64,000 nt of DNA from Mesorhizobium onobrychidis. Lineage in GTDB: Bacteria > Pseudomonadota > Alphaproteobacteria > Rhizobiales > Rhizobiaceae. The notes beneath the pieces were generated by a model. It was not told the origin of the DNA. It worked only from the letters and a program-made list of their open reading frames with translations, and ran no database searches. Below are positions 22,378 to 30,267 of the stretch, in pieces. The DNA lies in the NCBI RefSeq assembly GCF_024707545.1, contig NZ_CP062229.1, positions 4,569,501-4,633,500 of the forward strand, in the 5' to 3' direction. Numbering within the stretch: position 1 is the first letter of the stretch; each line of letters begins with the position of its first letter. The translations under genes and the position numbers were made by a program.

Positions 22378-23262
22378 ATGGAAACGACTGAAAAACGCCA
22401 GCGCGGGCGGCCGCGTGCCTTCCACGGTCCGTCCGACGCCGCTTCGGTGCAGTCGCTCGACCGGGCGCTGCGCATCCTGGCCATCGTCGCCGACGGCAGC
22501 GGTCTGTCGCTGAGCGAGATCGCCGCGCAGAGCGGCCTCCCCGCCTCCACCGCCTACCGCATGCTGACGACGCTGGAAAACCACGGCATGGTCGAGTTCG
22601 ACAGCACCGACCAGCTCTGGTCGATCGGCGTCGAGACTTATCGCATGGGCGCGGCGTTCCTGCGCCGCCGCAAACTGGTCGACCGCGCCCGCACCGTTAT
22701 GCAGGAACTGATGGAGAAGACCGGCGAGACCGCCAATCTCGGCGTCGCCGAGGACGATTGCGTCGTCTTCGTCAGCCAGGTCGAGACGCATCAGGCGATC
22801 CGCGCCTTCTTCCGGCCGGGCACGCGCAGTTCCTTCCATGCGTCGGGCATCGGCAAGGCGGTGCTGGCGCATCTCGAGCCGGAGCGCGTCGGCGCCATCC
22901 TGCGTCGGGCCGGGCTGGAGCGCTTCACCGAAAAGACGCTGTCCGACATCTCGGCGCTGGCCCGTGATCTGGTGACGATCAAGCTGCGCGGCTGGTCGGT
23001 CGACGACGAGGAGCGGCACCCCGGCATGCGCTGCGTGGCCGCCGCGATCTTCAACGAGTTCGGCGAGCCGATCGGCGGGGTTTCGGTTTCGGGACCGACA
23101 GTGCGGGTGACGCCGGAGCGGCTGGCCGAGATCGGCCCCCTGGTGCGCGAAGCCGCAACGGAAATAACCAGGATGATTGGTGGTCTGCCGCCCCCTTCTT
23201 CACCAAGCCGCGCCGCCGAACCGGGTTCACTCTTCGAGATTGGCGCTGCGCGCTCACCTTGA
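22378..23262 (+). CDS. IclR family transcriptional regulator, probable regulator of gcl
   Basis: The 294-residue protein starts at ATG 22378 (METTEKRQRGRPRAF). An N-terminal winged helix reads SVQSLDRALRILAIVADGSG and LPASTAYRMLTTLENHGMV. The C-terminal IclR effector domain, from about residue 100, has GETANLGVAEDDCVVFVSQV, the SFHASGIGKAVLAHL block and GMRCVAAAIFNEFGEPIGGV. Members next to gcl usually sense glyoxylate or allantoin-derived signals. The divergent arrangement supports control of gcl-hyi-garR. The open frame extends upstream but that part is AT-rich promoter sequence. Confidence 0.9.
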   Translation: METTEKRQRGRPRAFHGPSDAASVQSLDRALRILAIVADGSGLSLSEIAAQSGLPASTAYRMLTTLENHGMVEFDSTDQLWSIGVETYRMGAAFLRRRKLVDRARTVMQELMEKTGETANLGVAEDDCVVFVSQVETHQAIRAFFRPGTRSSFHASGIGKAVLAHLEPERVGAILRRAGLERFTEKTLSDISALARDLVTIKLRGWSVDDEERHPGMRCVAAAIFNEFGEPIGGVSVSGPTVRVTPERLAEIGPLVREAATEITRMIGGLPPPSSPSRAAEPGSLFEIGAARSP

Positions 23263-23323
23263 CAGCCGCCCGGCTACGGCCAAGTTTGCGTCCACCTTCC
23301 GCCAGCCGACGCCCGAAAGACGC

Positions 23324-23818
23324 ATGAGCCTCCAATCCGTCAAAGCCTTCTTCGCCGAATATGCCCCCGACATCGAGGTGATCGAAACGCCGACAAGCTC
23401 GGCGACCGTCGCGCTCGCGGCCGAGGCGCACGGCGTCGAGCCGGGGCAGATCGCCAAGACCATCTGCCTGCGCGTCGGTGACCGGGTCATGCTGGTCGTC
23501 GCCCGCGGCGACGCGCGCATCGACAATCGCAAATCGCGCGATGCATTCGGCGGCAAGCCGCGCATGCTCGATGCCGAGCAGGTGGCCGAAATCACTGGCC
23601 ATCCGATTGGCGGCGTCTGCCCCTTCGGCCTCGCCTCGCCGTTGCCGGTCTATTGCGACGTATCGCTGCGCGCCTACGATCAGGTCGTGCCAGCGGCCGG
23701 CGCAACCAATGCAGCGGTGAAAATAGGCGTCGAGCGCATGGCAGCGCTGACCGGCGCCGAATGGTGCGACATCTGTCAGGATGAGCTAGGCCCCGGGCAC
23801 CGCGCTCTTGGTCGATAG
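23324..23818 (+). CDS. YbaK/EbsC-type aminoacyl-tRNA deacylase
   Basis: This 164-residue protein resembles the free-standing trans-editing domains related to the ProRS insertion domain, which hydrolyse mischarged tRNA. Visible blocks are VIETPTSSATVALAAEAHGV, GQIAKTICLRVGDRVMLVVA with the conserved Lys, the GGKPRMLDAEQVAEITGHPI stretch and GGVCPFGLASPLPVYCDVSL. The start ATG 23324 was chosen because the upstream frame overlaps the end of the IclR gene. Its 3' end overlaps the convergent membrane protein gene by 33 bases. Substrate specificity cannot be assigned. Confidence 0.87.
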   Translation: MSLQSVKAFFAEYAPDIEVIETPTSSATVALAAEAHGVEPGQIAKTICLRVGDRVMLVVARGDARIDNRKSRDAFGGKPRMLDAEQVAEITGHPIGGVCPFGLASPLPVYCDVSLRAYDQVVPAAGATNAAVKIGVERMAALTGAEWCDICQDELGPGHRALGR

Positions 23819-24142
23819 GTCGTAGAAATCAAGCAGCATCGCCAGCCCAACTCCGCAGGCGGTGAAGATGAGGCCGGCGATGAAGATGCGGGTGGCGCGT
23901 TCATAGACGCGTCGCTGTAGAGACGTTGTGTCGAGCAGCAACCGCAGCGCTCGTATCTGCAAGGCAATGCCTATCAAAATCGGCACGACGGCTGCCAGGT
24001 GATAGATTTCCCAAGGGAGCGGGTTGGCGGCCCAATGCGTGATGAAACCCAGCGAGAAAGCCAGTAGAATGCCGACGGTGGTGATCGTGCCGTTGCGGAA
24101 ATCCGTCTCAATCTGCTCTTCCTTGGGTTCGTGCTCGTCCAA
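23786..24142 (-). CDS. small membrane protein, unknown function
   Basis: I do not recognise a family. With a TTG start at 24142 (GAGGG just upstream) the product has about 118 residues. An acidic N-terminus (DEHEPKEEQIETDFRNG) is followed by three hydrophobic segments: TITTVGILLAFSLGFITHWA, IYHLAAVVPILIGIALQI, and IFIAGLIFTACGVGLAMLL. A basic loop (LQRRVYERATR) lies between the last two. The open frame reaches 24304 but the extra N-terminus looks non-coding. It is convergent with the YbaK-type gene. Confidence 0.6.
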   Translation of the reverse strand: MDEHEPKEEQIETDFRNGTITTVGILLAFSLGFITHWAANPLPWEIYHLAAVVPILIGIALQIRALRLLLDTTSLQRRVYERATRIFIAGLIFTACGVGLAMLLDFYDLSTKSAVPGA

Positions 24143-24310
24143 GCGTCCCTCTCCCTCTGGTGCCTTCACCGCCAGACTAAGCTGTCGAAAAATCCCTGTA
24201 CATCCCTCGCTGGAACCGGTTGCGGTGCCGGGTTCAATTTTGCAACCCAGACAGCTGAAAAAGGGGCAGTGGGTGCCCCTTTTTCCCTTGCCTGAACGGT
24301 TCACCTCCCC

Positions 24311-24619
24311 TCAAAGCCGGCAATAGTGGCGATAGCCGTCGTAGCCGACATAGGTGTCGGTGTAGGGATCGTAGCTCTGGTAGCGATCGAGGCAGCGCCG
24401 GACGTGCCACGAACCGCCGTGGTCCTCGATGTAGACGGTGCGCGGCTGGGCGAGCGCGCTGCCGAGCAGGAAGCCGCCGACGCCGGCGGCGATGCCGATG
24501 CCAAGATGCTTGTTGTGATGGTGCTTGTGATGGGCGGCCGAAGGCTGGACGGAGCCGGCGAGCATGGCGGCGGCGACAGTGGTGGCGATGAGGCCGGAAA
24601 CGATGGTGCGCTTGAACAT
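24311..24619 (-). CDS. BA14K family exported protein
   Basis: The 102-residue product starts at ATG 24619 with AGGAGATCGTC just upstream. A signal peptide (MFKRTIVSGLIATTVAAAML) is followed by a His-rich stretch (HHKHHHNKHLG), a Gly-rich segment that may span or contact the membrane, and the C-terminal BA14K motif. That motif reads HVRRCLDRYQSYDPYTDTYV with YDGYRHYC. The family is named after a 14-kDa immunoreactive Brucella protein with lectin-like properties and is common in Rhizobiales. The function in this organism is unknown. Confidence 0.82.
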   Translation of the reverse strand: MFKRTIVSGLIATTVAAAMLAGSVQPSAAHHKHHHNKHLGIGIAAGVGGFLLGSALAQPRTVYIEDHGGSWHVRRCLDRYQSYDPYTDTYVGYDGYRHYCRL

Positions 24620-24817
24620 GACGATCTCCTTGCTGCGTTGTGAGAGGCGATCCATCCGCCTCTTGACCATCAGTCGTTGCAGCAAGGAAAAAGGTTCGAC
24701 GGTTTTTTTGGATCTTTTCGAAATCGCAAAAGCCGCCGGTCTGAACAGGGTTTGCAGTCAGGTGCGCAATTTACGACTGGCGAGGAGCGCCGGTCGACAG
24801 TCCACCGGCGGGAGGCC

Positions 24818-24985
24818 TCAGCCCATTCCGGTAATGTGGCGCAGCCAGAAGGCGAGCGCGATGAAGCCGATGATGGTGGTGATGCCGGTCCAGTCGACGT
24901 TGGCGCTCTTCACTTGCTTGACGAGCTTCACCAGGAGAATCCAGGCCGCGACGACGACCAGGGCAATGACGACAAGTCTGATCAT
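24818..24985 (-). CDS. small two-segment membrane protein
   Basis: The 55-residue product (start ATG 24985, GAGGG upstream) has two hydrophobic segments, LVVIALVVVAAWILLV and ITTIIGFIALAFWL, separated by a short basic stretch. No family is recognised. The first codons of this gene, with its upstream region and the adjacent tRNA, are repeated at 26384-26654, where the copy of this gene is truncated after about 14 codons. Confidence 0.6.
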   Translation of the reverse strand: MIRLVVIALVVVAAWILLVKLVKQVKSANVDWTGITTIIGFIALAFWLRHITGMG

Positions 24986-25214
24986 GCGACACCCTCGCCC
25001 AAGCGATTGCACCTGCGGCCAATATAGGAAGCGAATTGGCCGTTTTCAGGATGTCCGCGCCGGCCGTTCCGGCGCGTTCGCCAGCAAAACAGAGTTTTGT
25101 CCTTACTGGCGCAACAAATATGCTAACCGGAGCGCCGTGCCCTTGTAGCTCAGCTGGTAGAGCAGCGGTTCTGTAAACCGAAGGTCGGCGGTTCTATTCC
25201 GTCCTGGGGCGCCA
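24944..25214. repeat. 271-bp direct repeat, copy 1 (tRNA-Thr and upstream region)
   Basis: This segment matches 26384-26654 with a constant offset of 1440 bases and only scattered substitutions, no indels. It covers the first codons of the small membrane protein gene, the intergenic region and the whole tRNA. The repeats bracket the methyltransferase segment. Confidence 0.9.
25139..25214 (+). pseudogene. degenerate tRNA-Thr (UGU) copy
   Basis: The cloverleaf can be drawn, but it differs from the intact copy at conserved sites. U33 in the anticodon loop is C (TCTGTAA), the T loop is TTCTATT instead of TTCGATT, base pair 6-67 is a T-T mismatch, and the discriminator is G instead of A. The changes fall mostly on positions needed for function, so this copy is probably not charged or used. 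Confidence 0.75.
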
Positions 25215-25568
25215 GCAAAATCAAATACTTAATAGAAATAATCCGGCCATTTGTCTTGTTCTTCCACAGTAAGGGTAACGACACGGGGTAACCAGACGTA
25301 CATGCTAATCAAGCTCCAAAAAGATATATGTCCCTGATGAAGGAGAGGTGCTAGAGGCAAGTGTAGCAGTGACGAGCCGTGATCGGCCCCACCGAGTGGT
25401 CCAGTTTGGGTGTTATTATTTAGTGCATTGATGTCTCCGCCGCCATTGCCGGATGGAGGTGGAGCGAAGCGGAACCGAAGTGTTACCCCGTGATACTTCA
25501 GGTGACCGCTATCTGAATCCCACGCCCCCCGAATAGGAGGGCCCGCCTGCGAGCAGGTTGGCCAGATA
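25215..25568. other. region without a supported gene after the degenerate tRNA
   Basis: About 350 bases follow the damaged tRNA. A minus-strand open frame covers it but has low-complexity, unconvincing composition. It is probably relic accessory DNA. Confidence 0.35.
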
Positions 25569-26342
25569 TCACTGGCGTCTTTGCGGATGCTTTCGGATTG
25601 CAACAAGCACCGCGCCGTCATCCAAGCTACATTCAACAGACCCTACCGCGGCCAGCGCGTCAGTGGCATCCACCGCATCCCCACCCGGTCCAGGCCCTCT
25701 GATAACGAAATGTCCTTTCTCACATGTGAAGTCCCACTTGTGCAGCTGCTTGTACGATTCCGTCTTTCCTTCGTTTTCAGCATGATAAAGCACGACGAAA
25801 CCATCATGTTTTGTGACCGAGAGCATCTGTTGTATTGCCTTGAGTGGACTAGCCGTGTGGTCTATACAATTCTGTCCATGCACGATGTCGAAACTGTAAT
25901 CGCCAAATTGAGTGCTAAGATTTTCGGCGTCACCAAAGACTGTTCGCACAAAAGGTTGGATCCCAAAATCTCTCAGAACTTGATCATATTCTGATGCCAG
26001 CAGGTCAGTTGCAGTAATCATGATCTCTTTCGAGGCATGCACTTTGCCGAGCTTCGTCAAGGGGCCAGCGCCCACATCGAGTATGCAAACTGGGTTGGTC
26101 GTCAACCTGTCGACATATCGCCCAACGTGATCCTGAATTGGTAAATTGGGGTCAAGACGTTCCTTGTAGTCCTCTGGCCAGAATGATCCCTGAGTGGAGA
26201 ACCAGTGTCTCCAAAACAGAACTTCGTCTCTGAGCTGTTGGGATCGGCTGTCTCCCTCCAGCCAGCGCAGGATCTTTCGTCCGAGCCGCCGAGCCCTAGT
26301 CAACACCGATGTCGATCTTCTCAAAGACCCTTCTCTAGCCAT
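25569..26342 (-). CDS. class I SAM-dependent methyltransferase
   Basis: The 257-residue protein has a basic N-terminal helix (TRARRLGRKILRWLEGD) followed by a methyltransferase fold. Motif I is PVCILDVGAGPLTKLG at about residue 85, the acidic end of beta-2 is ITATDLL, motif II is FGDAENL, and DYSFDIVHGQNCIDHTASPL is motif IV. VTKHDGFVVLYH follows. The overall layout resembles small-molecule or sugar methyltransferases. The substrate is unknown. The gene lies alone between the two 271-bp repeats, so it was probably brought in or trapped with them. Confidence 0.78.
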   Translation of the reverse strand: MAREGSLRRSTSVLTRARRLGRKILRWLEGDSRSQQLRDEVLFWRHWFSTQGSFWPEDYKERLDPNLPIQDHVGRYVDRLTTNPVCILDVGAGPLTKLGKVHASKEIMITATDLLASEYDQVLRDFGIQPFVRTVFGDAENLSTQFGDYSFDIVHGQNCIDHTASPLKAIQQMLSVTKHDGFVVLYHAENEGKTESYKQLHKWDFTCEKGHFVIRGPGPGGDAVDATDALAAVGSVECSLDDGAVLVAIRKHPQRRQ

Positions 26343-26578
26343 GACGGGAATCCTCGCGGTGAAGAGGGTTTACGGTCCGCTCTGGCCACGACGACGACCA
26401 GGGCAATGACGACAAGTCTGATCATGCGATACCCTCGCCCATGCGATTGCACCCTGGATCAATATAGGAAGCGAATTGGCCGTTTTCAGGATGTCCGCGC
26501 CGGCAGCGCCGGCGCACTCACTGGCAAAACAGAGTTTTGTCTTTACTGGCGCAACAAATATGCTAACCGGAGCGCCGT

Positions 26579-26654
26579 GCCCTTGTAGCTCAGCTGGTAG
26601 AGCAGCGGTTTTGTAAACCGAAGGTCGGCGGTTCGATTCCGTCCGGGGGCACCA
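26579..26654 (+). tRNA. tRNA-Thr (UGU anticodon), intact copy
   Basis: A 76-base cloverleaf with acceptor GCCCTTG/CGGGGGC, D arm AGCTCAGCTGGTAGAGC, anticodon loop TTTGTAA (anticodon TGT, reading ACA), T loop TTCGATT and encoded CCA. Its 3' end is the attachment site of the islands that follow. Confidence 0.95.
26639..26654 (+). repeat. attachment core, tRNA-proximal copy
   Basis: The last 16 bases of the tRNA, CCGTCCGGGGGCACCA, recur exactly at 37481 and 45080. This is the pattern left by tyrosine-recombinase islands that integrate into tRNA 3' ends. Confidence 0.85.
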
Positions 26655-26785
26655 GTTTACGGTGAAACAACCAACGAAATCAGCCGCTTAGTGTTTTTAG
26701 CGAAAAGCTTATCCCCCTGCCTATCCACCCTTTGAAATGGAGCGCCCGCCACCGTGAGCCAGCGGGCCAAAGTCGCTCAACTATC

Positions 26786-27211
26786 TTACGCCGCGCGCGC
26801 CGTTCGGGCTGGCGATCTGGTGTAAGAGACCGGCGTGTCTCTAGGAAATTCGCGTGGAGCACCGACGACGCGACCTAGAACGTTGACGGATTGTCCAATG
26901 TCGGCCTTAGAATAGCTGATGCATCCGACGCGAAACGCTTCGGTATCGGCGCCCCGGCGCACGAACCTACCGTCCTGGTCCTTCCCCGTTTTGGACCAGC
27001 GAGCCAACTGCGGCGTCCCGCCCAACAGTTGCCAGACGATCAAACAGTCGTCTTCGAGTTCGGCGAATGGATCTATGCTCAACAGTTCCTTGGCGTACTT
27101 GGTGTCCATGACGTTGCCGCCGATTACGTCGGTATAGGCCATAATCTCGAAGGAGAACTTCCCCGCCTTCGCAGGGTCAATTACCTTCGCCAGTTTGACG
27201 GGCGCGCTCAT
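26786..27211 (-). CDS. hypothetical protein, island A
   Basis: The 141-residue product (start MSAPVKLAKVIDPAKAGKFS) has no family I recognise. It is mixed alpha/beta in composition, with DDCLIVWQLLGGTPQLARWS and a basic C-terminus (SYTRSPARTARAA). There is no signal peptide. It starts 3 bases after the stop of the Tat-signal gene, so the two probably form an operon transcribed away from the HTH regulator. Confidence 0.6.
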   Translation of the reverse strand: MSAPVKLAKVIDPAKAGKFSFEIMAYTDVIGGNVMDTKYAKELLSIDPFAELEDDCLIVWQLLGGTPQLARWSKTGKDQDGRFVRRGADTEAFRVGCISYSKADIGQSVNVLGRVVGAPREFPRDTPVSYTRSPARTARAA

Positions 27212-27214
27212 GCG

Positions 27215-27931
27215 TCACGCCTCCCCTGCAAGGCGCTTGATGTCGGCTGCGATCGAGGTGAAGGCGTAGTCGTCCAGATACATTTCCTCTTTCTCGATCT
27301 CGCCCCCAGATCTGACATGCGCGCGCACCTTCACCGCCATGCCCTCGAAGGTGTGAGCCGGGATCGAGCAGATACGCTTGGTGAACTCGTCAACCTCGCT
27401 GACGCATGCGTTGAATTCGTCCTCTCTGGCATCGTATCCGAGCCCTTTGAGCTTGGCCCAATATTCATCCCAGGCGGCCTGGATCTGGGCTTTTTCTCTA
27501 TCAACCGCATCGCGCCATGCGCGCACCGGTGCCGGCTCCCAGTCAGTGCTTAGAAAGTTGACGAAAAGCACGCTCTTAAGCGCCGTCTGACGCATTTCGC
27601 TCAGATGCCCCGGCATTTTCGGCCCTTCCTTTTCCCATTCCCGTGGATGAATCGGCTGTGGTCCAACAGCTTTCCGAGCCTTTCTGTCGGCCCTGCTCGA
27701 CGCCCGTTCGACCCGTCTCATCCGAGCTTGGGCTTCCTCCATTTCTTGTTCGAGCCGGAACAGCTCGGCGTCAGGATGCTCGGCAAGAGCGGCGAGCGGC
27801 GTGGCTGAAGCATTGCGAACGCTGGCAGCGGTGGCGGCGAGAGCCAGGCCTGCCCCGGTCAGGTTGAGCAGGCGGCGGCGGTTGACATCGGGCATGCCTT
27901 CGGCGGCTGCCCGAACAAGTGTGTTCGACAT
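27215..27931 (-). CDS. Tat-signal-bearing hypothetical protein
   Basis: The 238-residue product carries a twin-arginine-like signal, NRRRLLNLTGAGLALAATAA, ending at an Ala-rich cleavage region. A highly charged coiled-coil-like part follows (FRLEQEMEEAQARMRRVERA), then a mixed C-terminal part. Proteins like this occur on rhizobial islands and phages without known function. Transcription is divergent from the HTH gene at 28043, across a region with two palindromic sites, so it is likely controlled by that regulator. Confidence 0.65.
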   Translation of the reverse strand: MSNTLVRAAAEGMPDVNRRRLLNLTGAGLALAATAASVRNASATPLAALAEHPDAELFRLEQEMEEAQARMRRVERASSRADRKARKAVGPQPIHPREWEKEGPKMPGHLSEMRQTALKSVLFVNFLSTDWEPAPVRAWRDAVDREKAQIQAAWDEYWAKLKGLGYDAREDEFNACVSEVDEFTKRICSIPAHTFEGMAVKVRAHVRSGGEIEKEEMYLDDYAFTSIAADIKRLAGEA

Positions 27932-27965
27932 GGTATTTCTCCGTTGCGGAAAATTGCTTACAGGT

Positions 27966-28020
27966 GTAGCTATAGCTACGAGCGTAGTCGATTGTCAACG
28001 CTTTATCGCTACAGCTATAG
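27966..28020. promoter_or_regulatory. operator-like palindromes between divergent genes
   Basis: A perfect 14-bp palindrome GTAGCTATAGCTAC lies at 27966-27979. A related sequence CTACAGCTATAG lies at 28009-28020. They sit between the Tat-signal gene and the HTH gene, 43 bases apart, and are good candidates for autoregulatory sites of the small HTH protein. Confidence 0.6.
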
Positions 28021-28042
28021 TCAATCTGGAGACCGATCCTTT

Positions 28043-28330
28043 ATGGCCGACCTTACACCCGAGGCAAATCGCGCTGCTCGTGCTATCTTGAAATGGTCGG
28101 TTCGTGACGTCGCCGCCCTGGCCGGCATCGCCTTTTCCACCGTCCATCGCTTCGAACAGACTGGCATTGCGACCGAGACGACCAAGGCAAAGATTGTTGC
28201 GGCCTACGCGTTGCACAATGTCGATATAACGAATGGCGAAGGCACCGGCGCGAGGCTGCGGAAGCCGGCGGCGCCTGGCCACAACCTTCCCGACGGCGAA
28301 GCAGGCATCATCGAAAACAACGAGATGTAG
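28043..28330 (+). CDS. small XRE-type HTH regulator
   Basis: The 95-residue product starts at ATG 28043 (MADLTPEANRAARAILKWSV). It contains one helix-turn-helix of Cro/XRE type: WSVRDVAALAGIAFSTVHRF then EQTGIATETTKAKIVAAYAL. The C-terminal 35 residues are probably flexible. It is divergent from the Tat-signal gene across two palindromes, typical for a self-regulating repressor. Similar small proteins are common in rhizobial islands. Confidence 0.72.
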   Translation: MADLTPEANRAARAILKWSVRDVAALAGIAFSTVHRFEQTGIATETTKAKIVAAYALHNVDITNGEGTGARLRKPAAPGHNLPDGEAGIIENNEM

Positions 28331-28450
28331 GCGCGTCAGCGGAGTGTATCATTTTGATACAACCCCCAATTGGTAGACTCGCGCGATGCACCGGCAGTTA
28401 GTTTCAGCGTTAGGCTAAAGGGGGAAAAGGCCGCGAAGGGAGGTGAAACG

Positions 28451-28651
28451 ATGTCTGTGCATAAAGAAGATCATCGAACGAACAGAGCCGACTATGCGAT
28501 TGCCGCGAAGCATGGCCGAGCGGCCGCTGATGGCGATCGCGATGAACTGCTGGCAAGAAAAAAGAAGTCCCTGTGGCTAAGAGATCGGCGGTCCGCCAAA
28601 TTGGCCGCAAACCCGTCGGAAAGCTCTTCAGAACCCAGACCGCGCGGTTAG
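28451..28651 (+). CDS. hypothetical small basic protein
   Basis: The 66-residue product starts at ATG 28451, preceded by GGGAGGTGAAACG, a strong ribosome binding site. It is highly charged (MSVHKEDHRTNRADYAIAAK, ELLARKKKSLWLRDRR) with no hydrophobic segment. No family is recognised. Composition fits many rhizobial micro-proteins of unknown function. Confidence 0.45.
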   Translation: MSVHKEDHRTNRADYAIAAKHGRAAADGDRDELLARKKKSLWLRDRRSAKLAANPSESSSEPRPRG

Positions 28652-28749
28652 CGCGTCCGGCGCCAGCCACTTCCTACTGCTCAAATCGTCAAGGGCGCCC
28701 TTGCGGGGGCGAAGCTTGCGTTTGTCTACGGCCGGCTGCCCCCTCAATA

Positions 28750-28784
28750 AAGAAGCCGGCCTCTCCTCGGAGAAGCCGGCTCTG
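28750..28784. terminator. hairpin, possible terminator
   Basis: GCCGGC and GCCGGC with inner TCTCC/GGAGA form a stable stem. The downstream side lacks a clear T run on the plus strand, so termination is only possible. Confidence 0.35.
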
Positions 28785-28939
28785 CGCCGTATGTGCCGTG
28801 TCCATATCCATCCCGCTTTCGCGGGCAGAAACACCCGGCGTTCTATTAACGCGCGGCGCTGATGATGGTTCCTCGATCGCGTCCGGGCGTAAGGTTGCCA
28901 GCCGTAGACTGTAGCCGCGACAAGGCGCATAGTTCGCTC

Positions 28940-29161
28940 ATGTCGCTGCCTCAACGCACCGATCTAGCGAACGACAATGGCAAACCGGAAGACCATCTGG
29001 CGGCGGCTACTGCAGCCCTTCACGCTGCCGTCAAGGGGCTAGATGCGCCCGTTGAATTGCTGGCCAGCAAAATCAAAGCGCCTGTAGAGGGAGCGTGCAG
29101 CGGTGGCCTACACGGTGATTTGGTACGGGAAAAAGGGCATCTTGGAGAAGACGCCATTTGA
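28940..29161 (+). CDS. hypothetical protein, weakly supported
   Basis: The 73-residue frame (MSLPQRTDLANDNGKPEDHL) has an N-terminus with the LANDN segment seen in other rhizobial short proteins. It continues AATAALHAAVKGLDAPVELL. It overlaps the next small gene by about 60 bases, and its last 15 residues may be out of the true gene. Low confidence. Confidence 0.3.
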   Translation: MSLPQRTDLANDNGKPEDHLAAATAALHAAVKGLDAPVELLASKIKAPVEGACSGGLHGDLVREKGHLGEDAI

Positions 29162-29285
29162 TGCCGAGAAAGCGGCACGGGACTACGCGCTGTCGACCTT
29201 TCCAGATCGAAAGTCCGGTATCGTGGCGGTGGAAGTTCGCAAAGACGACGGCACGGTTGTATTCAGCAAAGCAGGGGGCAGCTAA
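29103..29285 (+). CDS. hypothetical 60-residue protein
   Basis: With a GTG start at 29103 (GAGGGAGCG upstream) the product reads MAYTVIWYGKKGILEKTPFD and then FPDRKSGIVAVEVRKDDGTV. The alternating pattern suggests a small beta-alpha-beta protein. No family is named; it looks like a genuine micro-protein. Confidence 0.5.
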   Translation: MAYTVIWYGKKGILEKTPFDAEKAARDYALSTFPDRKSGIVAVEVRKDDGTVVFSKAGGS

Positions 29286-29289
29286 AATC

Positions 29290-29445
29290 TCAGCGCTTCG
29301 CCATCGCTGGCGCATCCGGACCGAACCGATCGCGGAGCTTCACCAGATCCAGCTTTTGGCTATGGTTGCATGGCGAATGATGGCAGTGAGCCGTCACCGT
29401 CATCTTCGCATCGATCAGAGATTGGAACGTCCAGCCTTTTGCCAT
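29290..29445 (-). CDS. 51-residue Cys/His micro-protein
   Basis: The product runs MAKGWTFQSLIDAKMTVTAH, then CHHSPCNHSQKLDLVKLRDR, and ends FGPDAPAMAKR. The spacing C-H-H-x3-C-x-H resembles a small zinc-binding knuckle. The segment LDLVKLRDRFGPDAPAM is a pattern I associate with short rhizobial proteins, without known function. The first 23 codons are repeated at 30916-30985, where they are fused to other sequence. Confidence 0.55.
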   Translation of the reverse strand: MAKGWTFQSLIDAKMTVTAHCHHSPCNHSQKLDLVKLRDRFGPDAPAMAKR

Positions 29446-29474
29446 CGGATTGGCTTTATGGAGGGAGTGGTGGT

Positions 29475-29648
29475 CTAGGGTTTTCTGCTCAGAAAGCGGG
29501 CTTCTCGTATAAGCGACGCCCAGCTATACCCCAACACGGCGATAAGGTCGCGAGCCTGCTCTTCGGTGATACCCGCCTCTTTAACCAAGCGCTGAACGAT
29601 AGAGTTGTCAGGGAGCCCGCTGGGTGTTCTGTCCTGTTCGTCTTCCAT
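29475..29648 (-). CDS. 57-residue helical micro-protein
   Basis: The product starts MEDEQDRTPSGLPDNSIVQR and continues LVKEAGITEEQARDLIAVLG, ending SWASLIREARFLSRKP. Two helices and the phrase EEQARDLI suggest a small DNA- or protein-binding helical domain. Composition and codon use look real. Function unknown. Confidence 0.55.
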   Translation of the reverse strand: MEDEQDRTPSGLPDNSIVQRLVKEAGITEEQARDLIAVLGYSWASLIREARFLSRKP

Positions 29649-29821
29649 TGGCAGAATTCCCTTATCGGGCGTAACGCAAACATCTAGGTCCGGTTCCGTA
29701 GCAGGAATGATTCGCTAACTGATTGTCGAAAGCGTACAGTTGTCAGGTCGTCCGCCTCTTACGGCACACGGACGCTTGGTAGCCAACTCAGGTGCTCCCG
29801 CCTCTAATGAGGGAGACTGAC

Positions 29822-30016
29822 ATGGCAGAAGTCCATTCAGCTTGTTCGATATCGGCCTTTGATGGCGATGTGCTTCGCAGTGCCTTTAAGAAATCGGTCA
29901 TCGAAGAGAGAATTCCCGAAGACCGCTGGCCGGCCATCGCCTCGCATTTGGTGCGCGACTTGACCGGCTACGAGCACGTTGCTCCGGAATTGCTCGCTTG
30001 GATTATGCGAAAGTAG
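29822..30016 (+). CDS. 64-residue hypothetical protein
   Basis: The start ATG 29822 has GGGAGA upstream. The sequence (FDGDVLRSAFKKSVIEERIP, then EDRWPAIASHLVRDLTGYEH) has the composition of small rhizobial proteins of unknown function found in plasmids and islands. No signal peptide or membrane segment. Confidence 0.5.
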   Translation: MAEVHSACSISAFDGDVLRSAFKKSVIEERIPEDRWPAIASHLVRDLTGYEHVAPELLAWIMRK

Positions 30017-30045
30017 ATGGCGCGACGTGCGGGGCACCGGTGTGG

Positions 30046-30267
30046 TCAGTTCGCCAGGCCTTCGTCATGGTGGACGATCGCATCGAGGATCACTTCGTAG
30101 ACACTCCCTATGTCTTCCTCGATCTCGACTTCGCCGATGCCTACAGCTTTTGCATCAGCGAGCAGCTTCTGGACCGCTTCGCTGACTGAAATCACGTCCG
30201 CGCTCAGGAGGCCATCGAGGTGGTTGCTCAGCCATTTGTGCAAGAAGTTCGTACCGCGTGTGCTCAT
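30046..30267 (-). CDS. 73-residue hypothetical protein
   Basis: Acidic and helical (HLDGLLSADVISVSEAVQKL, then EVEIEEDIGSVYEVILDAIV). It shares the pattern VSVSEA with the protein at 30992-31210, so the two may be distant paralogues. The ribosome binding site is weak. Confidence 0.42.
   Translation of the reverse strand: MSTRGTNFLHKWLSNHLDGLLSADVISVSEAVQKLLADAKAVGIGEVEIEEDIGSVYEVILDAIVHHDEGLAN

Larger units (their letters stand above)
26384..26654. repeat. 271-bp direct repeat, copy 2
   Basis: This is the second copy of 24944-25214. It holds the intact tRNA-Thr and a truncated 5' end of the small membrane protein gene (start at 26425, matching for about 14 codons). Confidence 0.9.

Noticed and set aside
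25229..25636. 135-codon minus-strand frame after the degenerate tRNA
   Set aside because: It overlaps the methyltransferase gene end, has low-complexity composition and no start signal.
28573..28914. 113-codon frame starting MAKRSAVRQIGRKP
   Set aside because: It overlaps a better-supported small gene, runs through the hairpin at 28750 and becomes Arg/Pro/Cys rich without motifs.
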